Assembly (NCBI GenBank): GCA_902776515.1
Contig: CACYQE010000003.1
Location: 1 to 17,965 of the forward strand
Reading direction: 5' to 3'
DNA: 17,965 nucleotides
DNA from: an uncultured Pseudomonadota bacterium
Lineage (GTDB): Bacteria > Pseudomonadota > Alphaproteobacteria > Rs-D84
Shown: one piece after another, positions 6,884-14,956 of the stretch
How positions within the stretch are numbered: the first letter of the stretch is position 1
How the letters are laid out: each line of letters begins with the position of its first letter
The notes under the pieces: model-generated
Seen by the model: only the letters and a program-made list of their open reading frames with translations
The model's database searches: none
Told to the model about the DNA's origin: nothing
Translations under genes and position numbers: made by a program

Positions 6884-9283
6884 TTACAATTGTGCCTTGA
6901 TTTCCTGAACCTCATAGCATTCGACACGGTCGCCTTCTTTTAAATCATTATACTTATCAAAGCTCATACCGAATTCTACCCCCCCAGAAACTTCACGGAC
7001 TTCGTTCTTTTCACGACGTAATTCACCAATCTTGCCATCATAAATAACAACATTGTTACGTAACAAACGAACAAAAGCATCTTTCTTGATAATACCCTCG
7101 GTCAGACGGCAACCAGCGACACGCGTTCCTTTGCCCACCGTAAACAACGCAATAACATCGGCATAACCAATAAAGTTTTCTTTGCGTTCGGGGGCCAGTT
7201 TACCGGACAAAATTTCTTTGATTTCATCAGTGATACGATACACAACACTGTGGTAACGAATATCTACGCCACCCGAACGTGCCATATCGCGAACCGCCGC
7301 ATCAGCACGAACATTAAACGCAATCACGACCGCCCCAGATGCAGTGGCCAAACGAATATCACCTTCGGTAATTTGACCAACACCCGCAGACAAGATTTCA
7401 ACCGCGGCTTTATCAGTCTTGATACCACGTAACATATCAGTAATAGCCTCGACACTGCCTTGGACATCGGCACGCAACACGATTGGTAATGTTAATTTGT
7501 TATCACCCGTCTGTTTTGCAAACAATTCTTCCAAAGAAGAGCGTTTTATTGCATTTGCCTTGTCTTTGGCTTTTTGGATACGCCACGCCGCAACTTCGCG
7601 ACATTGTGCTTCGGTTTCCATAACATTTAATTGGTCACCCGCCGCCGGAACAGAATCCAAACCCAAAACCATCACAGGCTGAGACGGTTTAACCATTTTT
7701 ACACGTTCGCCATTTGATGTTATTAAACCACGAACACGACCGAATGTTTCACCAACAACGAACACATCGCCGACCTTTAATGTTCCTTGGCGAATAATGA
7801 CTGTTGCAACCGCACCCAAACCGCGTTCCATTTTGGCTTCGACCACGGTCGCAACCGCCGGCATATCGGGGTCAGCACGTAAATCCATCATTTCAGATTG
7901 TAATAAAATAGCCTCTTCTAATTTATCCAAACCGATTTTCTTGGTCGCAGAGATTTCAACGCATTGAACATCGCCCCCCATTTCTTCGACCTGAACTTCC
8001 TGTTGTAACAAATCGGTCTTTACGCGTGTGGGATTTGCTTCGGGTAAATCAATTTTATTTATTGCCACAATGAACGGAACCTTGGCTGCACGAATATGAT
8101 TAATAGCTTCTATTGTTTGGGGCATAATGGAATCATTCGCCGCAACAACCAACACAACAATATCTGCCATTTGGGCACCACGTGCACGCATCGCGGTAAA
8201 TGTTTCGTGACCCGGTGTATCCAAAAATGTGATTATTGCACCAGACTTTGTTTTTACCTCGTACGAAGAAATATGTTGTGTAATACCACCGGCCTCGCCC
8301 GCAACAACATTGGCATTACGAAAAGCATCCAACAAGGATGTCTTACCATGATCAACATGTCCAACAACCGTGACAATTGGTGCCCTGGGTTTCAAATTAT
8401 TCGGATTGGGTTCACGCTCTAATAGATTGGCATAGGGTTTAACCTCGACACGTTTTACGGTGGCACCAAATTCACCCGCGATTAATTCGGCGGTATCCGC
8501 ATCAATAGACTGATTTTGGGAAACCATCATTCCCATTTCCATCAATTTTTTGACAACATTACCGACCTTTTCTGCCATCGCAGCAGCCAAATCCTTTACA
8601 ACAATTGTATCGCCCAAAACAACTTCGTGTGCAACCTTTTGGGGTGCATTAAACATTGCCCTGGCCTTTTCACGGAATCGTTTCAAAGAAGCCTCGGACC
8701 GGCGGCGATTTGCACCACGCAACCCAATTTCTTCATCGTCGTCATCATCGCCACCGATAACAATATCTTGTAATGATATTTTTCCGGTTTTGTTAAAATC
8801 TTTCTTTTGACCAGAAAACTTGGAATTGCGTTTACCCATATTCGGCATACTGTCCATATCTTCGGCATTTTCGTTATGACGTGAATTAGACTTTTTTTGT
8901 TGGGTGTTTTGCTTTACCGGCATAACAGGTTCAACAAATTCTTCCGTGGCCTGTGTATTTGTTTCACGTGCGGCCAATTGTTCCTTGACCTGTTCGTATT
9001 CGCGTGATTCGCGTGCGATTTCAGCCTCGCGTGCGGCACGGGCGGCGGCCTCTTCGGCCTCGCGCTTTTTACGTTCTTCTTCACGTGCGTGGGCGGCCTC
9101 TAACACGGCACGTAATTTTTCATCGGCCGCATTACGCGGGGCAGACGGAACCACAGGTTCGTCACGCAATTCGTTACTGCCGGGTGCAACGACACGGCGG
9201 CGGCGTTCAACAAAAACAGAATCACCCTTTTTGCTCTGCACCGCATCCAAAGTCACAGATTTTCCAAGCGTTAATGTTGCCAT
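6884..9283 (-). CDS. infB: Translation initiation factor IF-2
   Basis: IF-2 is a GTPase that brings initiator tRNA to the 30S subunit. The 799-residue protein has a short N-terminal motif ([14 protein letters not shown]), a charged Glu/Arg/Ala-rich helical stretch (about 55-105), a low-complexity linker with an acidic run GGDDDDDEE (177-185), and an IF2_N-like segment (about 220-280). The G domain has GHVDHGKT (308-315), DTPGH (355-359) and NKID (409-412). Domains II to IV follow, with [15 protein letters not shown] near residue 650 in domain III. AGAGG precedes the ATG. The gene is 38 bp downstream of nusA in the usual order, but the small ylxR gene often found between them, and rbfA/truB downstream, are absent; a terminator follows directly. 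Confidence 0.97.
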   Translation of the reverse strand: MATLTLGKSVTLDAVQSKKGDSVFVERRRRVVAPGSNELRDEPVVPSAPRNAADEKLRAVLEAAHAREEERKKREAEEAAARAAREAEIARESREYEQVKEQLAARETNTQATEEFVEPVMPVKQNTQQKKSNSRHNENAEDMDSMPNMGKRNSKFSGQKKDFNKTGKISLQDIVIGGDDDDDEEIGLRGANRRRSEASLKRFREKARAMFNAPQKVAHEVVLGDTIVVKDLAAAMAEKVGNVVKKLMEMGMMVSQNQSIDADTAELIAGEFGATVKRVEVKPYANLLEREPNPNNLKPRAPIVTVVGHVDHGKTSLLDAFRNANVVAGEAGGITQHISSYEVKTKSGAIITFLDTPGHETFTAMRARGAQMADIVVLVVAANDSIMPQTIEAINHIRAAKVPFIVAINKIDLPEANPTRVKTDLLQQEVQVEEMGGDVQCVEISATKKIGLDKLEEAILLQSEMMDLRADPDMPAVATVVEAKMERGLGAVATVIIRQGTLKVGDVFVVGETFGRVRGLITSNGERVKMVKPSQPVMVLGLDSVPAAGDQLNVMETEAQCREVAAWRIQKAKDKANAIKRSSLEELFAKQTGDNKLTLPIVLRADVQGSVEAITDMLRGIKTDKAAVEILSAGVGQITEGDIRLATASGAVVIAFNVRADAAVRDMARSGGVDIRYHSVVYRITDEIKEILSGKLAPERKENFIGYADVIALFTVGKGTRVAGCRLTEGIIKKDAFVRLLRNNVVIYDGKIGELRREKNEVREVSGGVEFGMSFDKYNDLKEGDRVECYEVQEIKAQL

Positions 9284-9321
9284 ATTTCAACCTCTGGTTC
9301 TTTATTGTTTACCCTTGTTTT

Positions 9322-10860
9322 TTATTCTTCGCTCTGTGTTATACCAAACGCGATTTCACGAGCCTTCATAATCACACGACCCGCAAGACGCATACTCATT
9401 GTTTCTTCGCCCAAAATTTCGACCAATTCGTCCGAAGCCAAATCCGCCAAATCAGACAAAGATTTAATTCCAGCTTGGCCCAGTTTCATAATGATTGGAC
9501 GTTTGATAAAGTCAAATTTCAACAAATCGTCACTCATACCCAATTTGTGGCCTTCTTCGAAATAATCGCGTTCAACTTTTTCCAAATAAGTCTTGGCACG
9601 ATTTTGCAATTCAACCGCTAATTCTGTATTAAATCCTTCGATAGATTCCAATTCTTTTAATTCAACGAAAGCGATTTCTTCAATTGTTCTGAAACCTTCG
9701 GAAACCAATAAATGAGCAATCATTTCATCAACATCCAACCCGCTGATAAACAATTCTGTTTTTTCTTTGATTTCTTTGGTTCTGCGTTCTTGTTCTTCGG
9801 CCTCGTTCACGACATCAATATTCCATCCTGTCAATTGAGATGCCAAGCGAACATTTTGACCACGGCGACCAATTGCAAGTGATTGCTGATCTTCATTCAC
9901 AACAACGACCGCACTGCGTGTATCTTCATCAACGATGATTTTGGCAACCTTGGCCGGCTGCATAGCATTTACGATAAAGACCGCAGGGTCTTCGGAATAC
10001 AAAATAACATCGATTTTTTCACCGTGACATTCATTGATAACCGGCTGGATACGCGTTCCCTTGATACCAACAGTCATACCCACAGCATCAATAGATGGGT
10101 CCGCTGTTTCAACAGCAATCTTGGCATGCGACCCAGGTGCACGAGACACAGATTTAATTTTGATAACACCTTCGTAAATTTCAGGAACTTCTTGAACAAA
10201 CAATTTTTCCATAAACATCGGATGTGTTCTTGTCAGGAAAATTTGTGGCCCAGAATTAGAACGCGTAACGTCCATAATCAAGGCACGAACACGGTCACCA
10301 ACCGCCAAACGTTCCCCAGGAATCAGTTCAGTGTTTTTAATATAACCTTCGGCTTTGCCGTTAATATCAACAAATACATTACCAAATTCAATACGTTTAA
10401 CAACACCACTAATAATATCACCGATATTGTCTTTGAATTCTTCGTATTGACGACCTTTTTCGGCATCACGCACACGTGCAGTCATAATTTGACGAGCTGT
10501 TTGAAACGCCATACGACCAAATTCAGGTTCCGGTAAAGAATCTTCAACAACATCACCAACAGATGGATTTTTTGCATATTTTTTTGCTTCATCAACGGTC
10601 AACATAGTGTTTGGATTATAATCGTCACCGGCCGCGTCTGGTGATTCTATGACATCAAATAAACGTTTTACATAAATTGCACCATTTTTACGGTCGATAT
10701 TTGCCACAATGTTAAATTCTTCGCCATATTTATGTTTGGCAATTTTAGCAATTGCGATTTCAAGTGATTCAATAACGGTTTCGCGGTCAATCTGCTTTTC
10801 CGAAGCCAAAGAATCAATGGCCAATAGCAAATCTTGACGAGGCATAGAAACAAAAGACAT
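9322..10860 (-). CDS. nusA: Transcription elongation/termination factor NusA
   Basis: NusA binds RNA polymerase and nascent RNA and modulates pausing, termination and antitermination. In 512 residues one sees the N-terminal polymerase-binding domain (1-130), an S1 domain (about 146-201, GDIISGVVKRIEFGNVFVDI), KH1 (about 230-295, with GIKGTRIQPVINE at 265-277) and KH2 (about 300-350, with AIGRRGQNVRLA at 329-340). Two acidic helix-hairpin-helix repeats follow (about 370-500), as in proteobacterial NusA. The start at 10860 has AGGAG with suitable spacing; a second in-frame Met is five codons in. rimP, the usual upstream neighbour, is not here: the gene instead diverges from lptF. The leader carries a stable hairpin. 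Confidence 0.97.
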   Translation of the reverse strand: MSFVSMPRQDLLLAIDSLASEKQIDRETVIESLEIAIAKIAKHKYGEEFNIVANIDRKNGAIYVKRLFDVIESPDAAGDDYNPNTMLTVDEAKKYAKNPSVGDVVEDSLPEPEFGRMAFQTARQIMTARVRDAEKGRQYEEFKDNIGDIISGVVKRIEFGNVFVDINGKAEGYIKNTELIPGERLAVGDRVRALIMDVTRSNSGPQIFLTRTHPMFMEKLFVQEVPEIYEGVIKIKSVSRAPGSHAKIAVETADPSIDAVGMTVGIKGTRIQPVINECHGEKIDVILYSEDPAVFIVNAMQPAKVAKIIVDEDTRSAVVVVNEDQQSLAIGRRGQNVRLASQLTGWNIDVVNEAEEQERRTKEIKEKTELFISGLDVDEMIAHLLVSEGFRTIEEIAFVELKELESIEGFNTELAVELQNRAKTYLEKVERDYFEEGHKLGMSDDLLKFDFIKRPIIMKLGQAGIKSLSDLADLASDELVEILGEETMSMRLAGRVIMKAREIAFGITQSEE

Positions 10861-10901
10861 TGCTTTCTCCTTGGGTTTATTTGACGTCTTTTATTAAGAG
10901 A

Positions 10902-10921
10902 GCGGGTTCTTTCGAACCCGC
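10902..10921 (-). promoter_or_regulatory. Hairpin with GNRA-type loop in the nusA leader
   Basis: On the minus strand an 8-bp perfect stem GCGGGTTC/GAACCCGC encloses GAAA, a stable GNRA tetraloop. No T run follows on either strand, so it is not an intrinsic terminator. It lies about 40 nt upstream of the nusA ATG, inside the leader predicted from the promoter at 10952-10980. A role in nusA mRNA stability or autoregulation is speculative. Confidence 0.45.
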
Positions 10922-10951
10922 CCTTAAAATTTAACTTCTAAGAACAGGTTT

Positions 10952-10980
10952 ATTATTAACACCGAATCGCAAAAAAGCAA
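10952..10980 (-). promoter_or_regulatory. Candidate sigma-70-type promoter of nusA
   Basis: On the minus strand TTGCTT (10980-10975), 17-bp spacer, AATAAT (10957-10952). The match is moderate. It would give a leader of about 85 nt that contains the hairpin at 10902-10921. Confidence 0.4.
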
Positions 10981-11010
10981 ACATTTTTTACTGTTTTTAT
11001 TTAAATATAT

Positions 11011-11039
11011 TTGACGGTCGGGGTTTTGGGCTCTATACT
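11011..11039 (+). promoter_or_regulatory. Sigma-70-type promoter of the lptF operon, predicting a leaderless or near-leaderless mRNA
   Basis: TTGACG (11011-11016), 17-bp spacer, TATACT (11034-11039), one of the best promoter matches in the window. The lptF ATG at 11048 is only 8 nt beyond the -10 box, so transcription is predicted to start at or within 2 nt of the ATG. No Shine-Dalgarno sequence is present. Confidence 0.7.
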
Positions 11040-11047
11040 AAAATACA

Positions 11048-11587
11048 ATGAACATAATAGACAGATATTTTTCCAAACAGTTGATTGGCATATTTGTTAT
11101 GCTGCTGATGATTTTGGCCGGTCTTTCATGGATGGTCCAAATTATGTCTATGATGAAATTTTTGATGAATTATGGCATTAAAACCAGCAGTTTTATCGGT
11201 ATGACTATGCTGATGCTGCCATTTATTATTTCCATTATTATACCTTTTGTGACATTTATAACGGTTTTGTTCATTTATAATAAACTGATATCTGATAATG
11301 AGATTGTTGTTATGGCGGCATCTGGTTATTCACCATCCCGAATTGCCCGTCCTGGATTGGTATTGGCCGGGATACTGACAATCGCCCATTTGATTTTAAG
11401 CACTTGGATTGTCCCAATGACACAATCAAAATTTTATGACACCCAATGGAATTTACGTTATGGTTTGGCACATTTAAAACTGCAAGAATCTGCTTTTACG
11501 GAAATGTCCAAGGGATTAGTCGTTTACGTTAACAAGGTTGCAGGACATAATCTAAGTCAAATTATGTTATCTGATTCACGCAAATAA
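11048..11587 (+). CDS. lptF: LPS export permease LptF, N-terminal part, ended by an in-frame TAA
   Basis: LptF and LptG form the inner membrane pair of the LptB2FG transporter that extracts LPS. This 179-residue part carries the start IIDRYFSKQL, three hydrophobic helices (about 9-31, 47-78 and 98-122) and the beginning of the periplasmic beta-jellyroll (FTEMSKGLVVYVNKVAG, then IMLSDSRK). The TAA at 11585-11587 interrupts the jellyroll. The same reading frame continues after it with KSK then MVIFAEQGQLV, which is the expected LptF continuation, so the halves belong to one gene. LptF rather than LptG is chosen from the DRY start and the FTE...GL.VY segment typical of alphaproteobacterial LptF. 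A single base change (for example from AAA, CAA or GAA) or a sequencing error explains the stop. Confidence 0.8.
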   Translation: MNIIDRYFSKQLIGIFVMLLMILAGLSWMVQIMSMMKFLMNYGIKTSSFIGMTMLMLPFIISIIIPFVTFITVLFIYNKLISDNEIVVMAASGYSPSRIARPGLVLAGILTIAHLILSTWIVPMTQSKFYDTQWNLRYGLAHLKLQESAFTEMSKGLVVYVNKVAGHNLSQIMLSDSRK

Positions 11588-11596
11588 AAATCTAAA

Positions 11597-12106
11597 ATGG
11601 TTATTTTTGCAGAGCAAGGACAACTGGTATCAACCGTTCATGGTTTATCAATTGTTATGACAAACGGTTCACTGAATATCTCTGGCAACGGCAACGTAAC
11701 CGGAACATTTGATAATTTTGATATGGATTTAAGCATCAATGAAAAAAAAGCCAACTATTCGTCCAGGGTTCGCAGTCTTTCGACAAAATCGCTATTAAAA
11801 TCGTTACGCGAAGACCTGACGAAAAAACAACGTAAATCCGCAACGGCTGAATTATGTACCAGATTTTTAAGCCCAATTATGAATCTTATTTTGGCTGCAC
11901 TGTGTTTGACGGTATTATTGCGTTCTTCGTTATTACGCCGCAGAACAAGTTTTGCACCGGCGGTGGCGGTTGTTATGATGTCTGTGATAATGGCAACATT
12001 TATGTCTCTGTCTGGGATGGTAACGAATACCAGGGAACTGATACTGCTTTTTTCGGGTCAAATGGTTGTATTAACATTGATAATGGTTGTGTTGTTTAAG
12101 AAATGA
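11597..12106 (+). CDS. lptF: LPS export permease LptF, C-terminal part, in frame after the TAA
   Basis: This second half of lptF is in the same frame as 11048-11587; the ATG is 9 nt beyond the stop and has no Shine-Dalgarno sequence, so translation could only come from reinitiation or readthrough. The 169 residues hold the rest of the periplasmic jellyroll (VIFAEQGQLVSTVHG, IVMTNGSLNISG), a basic linker, and three hydrophobic helices (about 89-107, 118-139 and 146-166) that correspond to TM4-TM6. The intact gene would be 352 residues, normal for the family. Its TGA overlaps the lptD ATG in ATGA (12103-12106). Conservation of the half after the stop argues for a recent lesion, an error, or continued function as two chains. 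lptG, usually next, is absent. Confidence 0.75.
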   Translation: MVIFAEQGQLVSTVHGLSIVMTNGSLNISGNGNVTGTFDNFDMDLSINEKKANYSSRVRSLSTKSLLKSLREDLTKKQRKSATAELCTRFLSPIMNLILAALCLTVLLRSSLLRRRTSFAPAVAVVMMSVIMATFMSLSGMVTNTRELILLFSGQMVVLTLIMVVLFKK

Positions 12107-14115
12107 AAAAAACGCCGGCATTTTTAATGTTTTTATTATTCCCAATATCCGCGTTGGCCATTTCTTTTGATACAAACGAGCCAGTAGTTATCAATGCGGA
12201 TAAAATCGAATATGATGCAAATTCAGAAACAATAAAAACAAGCGGTAAAACCGAAATCACCAATCAATCAGGACAAAAAATAACTCTTACGGATTCGTAT
12301 TTAAGTAAAAACGGTAAAGATTTATCAGGAAATGATATTGAACTTTGGTTGGGACCACACGTTTATGTTGAATCTAAAAACGTTTCACGCGATAACGACA
12401 AAACAATTGCACGTGATGCAATGTTTACCGCCTGTAAAAATTGTGATGAACTTGGTGAAACATGGGAAATATCTTCCAAGGAAATAAAACACGATATGAA
12501 CGAACGTATGTTGTCGTTTTATAATTCGGTGTTTTGGGTATATGATATACCGGTGTTTTGGCTTCCGTATTTCAGTATGCCCGACCCAGGTGTTAAGCAT
12601 AAAACAGGATTTTTATCCCCAAGTTTAGAATCCACAAACAAAATGGGAACGCAAATAAACATACCTTTTTATGTTTATATATCGGACACGCACGATTTAA
12701 CAACAACTTTGTCATATCTGACACGTGAAAACCCATTATTTCAATTAGAACACCGGTTGAATGCCAAACATTCTGAATTTAGAACACGCGGTTCGTTTAC
12801 CCATAACCGGGATGGCGAAAATCGTTGGCACATATTCAACAACGACATAATTGATATGGGCGAAAATGCACGTGCAAGCATATTTTTGGAACGTGCATCG
12901 GATAAAACCTATATGCAAAAATACGGGTTTTACAACAGTCAACCGTATTTGGATTCTGGGGCAAAAATTGAACTGTTTGGGCAATCATCTTATGCCTATG
13001 CTGATGCACACGTCTTTCAAGAATTGCGTACATATTCTTCGCGGTATTCTGTGCCTGATGGTAACATATTGCCAAACATTCATGGCGTTCATCAAACAAC
13101 ACCACTGTTTGCCGAAACATACGCAACATTTATGGGTGATATTTTGGGCATATCGGGCGAAGGTCGGTCTTCGGAACGTATGATTGGTGAAGCCCGTATT
13201 ATTTCGCCTTGGACAATATGGGGCGGTAACCGTTTGACAGCAAGCCTGGCCGCCAGATATGACATATATAACTTTAACAACATAACGATGCTTGATGGTG
13301 AAGACTATTCCGGTATAAAGAGCAGATTTTTACCCAATGGGTATTTAGAGTGGGGATTACCCCTGTTCCGCCCCAGCACCAAATGGACCCAGGTTTTAGA
13401 ACCACGTGCGAGGTTGACTGTTATGCCCCACATCCAAGACAGTCAGTTTTCTGGAAACACTGATTCAGCCGGTGCGTTACTTTCGGATGCAACATTGTTT
13501 TCTAATAATCGCTTTTCTGGGTTAGATTTATGGGAAAACGGGACTTTTGCCGATTATGGTGTGCGTTGGAGTGCTTTTGACCCGACCGGTAAAAACATTG
13601 AAACATTTATTGGTCAAACTTATGATTTTACAGACCCACATCAAACCGATCCATACAGTGGTTTCCATCGCGGTCAATCCGACTATGTCGGACGTATTGG
13701 GTATAATAATATGGATTGGTTAAACATATATACACGTTTTAGACTTAATCAACAAGATTTTGAATTACGCCATACAGAAACTAATATGGTTTTGGGTAAT
13801 CCGAAATACTTTTTTAACATGGGGCACATTTGGTCACGCCAATTTATCGAAATAGGAACCGAAGACAAGTATATAAACGAAATTATGGGTGGAATAGGTT
13901 TTCAAATCACAGACAGATTATCTTTGCGTATGAACGCTATTTACAATATGACTTTTGAACGTTTTCAACAACATAATGGAACGTTGTATTATGAACATCC
14001 GTGCTATTTTCTTAGTTTTGGATACAAACGTGATAACACAATCAAAGAAGACTATGTCGGGAATACCACGTTTCAATTTCGTTTTGGTATAAGTGTCGAT
14101 GGAAAACATTATTAA
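12103..14115 (+). CDS. lptD: LPS-assembly outer membrane protein LptD
   Basis: LptD, with the lipoprotein LptE, inserts LPS in the outer leaflet of the outer membrane. The 670-residue protein has a signal peptide ending ISALA (about residue 19), an N-terminal OstA/LptA-like jellyroll (about 25-150: INADKIEYDANSETI, then TDSYLSKNGKDLSGNDIEL), and a large beta-barrel. The family motif PVFWLPYFSMPDP followed by TGFLSPS opens the barrel at about residues 150-175. Cys residues in FTACKNC (about 110) and HPCYF near the C-terminus are positioned for the disulfides known in LptD. It is somewhat short for the family. It begins inside the lptF stop codon (ATGA overlap), indicating translational coupling. 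Confidence 0.93.
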   Translation: MKKTPAFLMFLLFPISALAISFDTNEPVVINADKIEYDANSETIKTSGKTEITNQSGQKITLTDSYLSKNGKDLSGNDIELWLGPHVYVESKNVSRDNDKTIARDAMFTACKNCDELGETWEISSKEIKHDMNERMLSFYNSVFWVYDIPVFWLPYFSMPDPGVKHKTGFLSPSLESTNKMGTQINIPFYVYISDTHDLTTTLSYLTRENPLFQLEHRLNAKHSEFRTRGSFTHNRDGENRWHIFNNDIIDMGENARASIFLERASDKTYMQKYGFYNSQPYLDSGAKIELFGQSSYAYADAHVFQELRTYSSRYSVPDGNILPNIHGVHQTTPLFAETYATFMGDILGISGEGRSSERMIGEARIISPWTIWGGNRLTASLAARYDIYNFNNITMLDGEDYSGIKSRFLPNGYLEWGLPLFRPSTKWTQVLEPRARLTVMPHIQDSQFSGNTDSAGALLSDATLFSNNRFSGLDLWENGTFADYGVRWSAFDPTGKNIETFIGQTYDFTDPHQTDPYSGFHRGQSDYVGRIGYNNMDWLNIYTRFRLNQQDFELRHTETNMVLGNPKYFFNMGHIWSRQFIEIGTEDKYINEIMGGIGFQITDRLSLRMNAIYNMTFERFQQHNGTLYYEHPCYFLSFGYKRDNTIKEDYVGNTTFQFRFGISVDGKHY

Positions 14116-14128
14116 TAAAGGGGAAAGG

Positions 14129-14956
14129 ATGAAAAAAATTTACTGGTTATCAACAATCTTTTTTACAATGTTCACATATTGTGCCGGGGCGGCAACAGTG
14201 GTTGCAACGGTCGGCGGTAAACCAATCACAGACACTGATATTACTGCACGCACACAATTGATGGCACGCCAGGGCAAAACATCAACCGACAATCGCCGCC
14301 AGGCATTACAAAACATCATAGATGATACCGTAAAATTAAATTACGCATCTAATTTTGGTGTTAACCCAACAGATAAAGATGCCGAAGCCGAATTAAAACG
14401 TATGGGCTTAGGTGGATTGAGCGGGACAGAGCGTTCTGTGGCACTGTCTGCGACACGTGCAAACATCGCTTGGCAGATTGTTATTGGGCGAACAATTATA
14501 CCAACCGTTAACATATCAGATGAAGATATTGCAAATGAAAAAGCCTCTTTGGAACGCGAACATGGTTTGCCAATTGAAATGACCATCGTCAGATTGGTTG
14601 ATATTCCATCGGATATAGCAAAAAAATTAACCAAACCCAAAAATTGTGATGATGCAGTTAATATGGCGGAAAAACTTGGTGGCATTCCACAAAAGTTTAC
14701 AGCCAAAGAATATGAATTATCGGTCGATATTCGCGAGCGTATCGCAGGATTAGAAAAACTTACTTGGTCTAAACACCAAGATGATTCTGTGTTATTAGTA
14801 TGCAGTGCAAAAAAAACCAAGGAATATGGAAAACTGGATGATATAATTAAACAAAACGCTGTATATAAACAGGCAATGTTTATTGCGGACCAGCAACTGA
14901 AACAATTACGCCGCAAGGCAGTTATTGTTATTAACGATGACAGATATAAACTATGA
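14129..14956 (+). CDS. surA: SurA-like periplasmic chaperone without recognisable parvulin domain
   Basis: SurA escorts outer membrane proteins through the periplasm. The start at 14129 is chosen because AAAGGGGAAAGG precedes it and a signal peptide follows (KKIYW, hydrophobic 5-18, cleavage near AGA about residue 21); an upstream in-frame ATG at 14093 lies within lptD. The mature 250 residues open with the SurA N-domain pattern (VVATVGGKPITDTDI, RRQALQNIIDDTVKLNYAS). The usual one or two parvulin domains (about 100 residues each) are not evident: only a short region around residues 165-235 (IEMTIVRLVDI, then GGIPQKF and SVLLVCSAKK) resembles a degenerate one. At 275 residues it is well below the usual size of about 400. 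It sits between lptD and rlmN, overlapping rlmN by ATGA. Its position after lptD, as in other proteobacteria, supports the name. Confidence 0.8.
   Translation: MKKIYWLSTIFFTMFTYCAGAATVVATVGGKPITDTDITARTQLMARQGKTSTDNRRQALQNIIDDTVKLNYASNFGVNPTDKDAEAELKRMGLGGLSGTERSVALSATRANIAWQIVIGRTIIPTVNISDEDIANEKASLEREHGLPIEMTIVRLVDIPSDIAKKLTKPKNCDDAVNMAEKLGGIPQKFTAKEYELSVDIRERIAGLEKLTWSKHQDDSVLLVCSAKKTKEYGKLDDIIKQNAVYKQAMFIADQQLKQLRRKAVIVINDDRYKL

Noticed and set aside
9004..9621. A 205-residue plus-strand frame opposite infB and nusA
   Set aside because: It spans the end of one real gene and the start of another on the opposite strand, with low-complexity Arg/His composition.
9883..10536. A 217-residue plus-strand frame opposite nusA
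   Set aside because: It is antisense to a conserved nusA region and rich in Asn, His, Phe and Thr, as expected for a shadow frame; no ribosome binding site.
10900..10924. Possible tRNA T-arm, since GGGTTCGAA occurs on the minus strand
   Set aside because: The bases pair as a simple 8-bp hairpin with a GAAA loop, and no acceptor, D or anticodon arms fit around it.
11585..11587. Reassigned or recoded TAA in lptF
   Set aside because: TAA is the normal stop of many genes in the window, and no recoding signal is seen; a mutation or sequence error is simpler.
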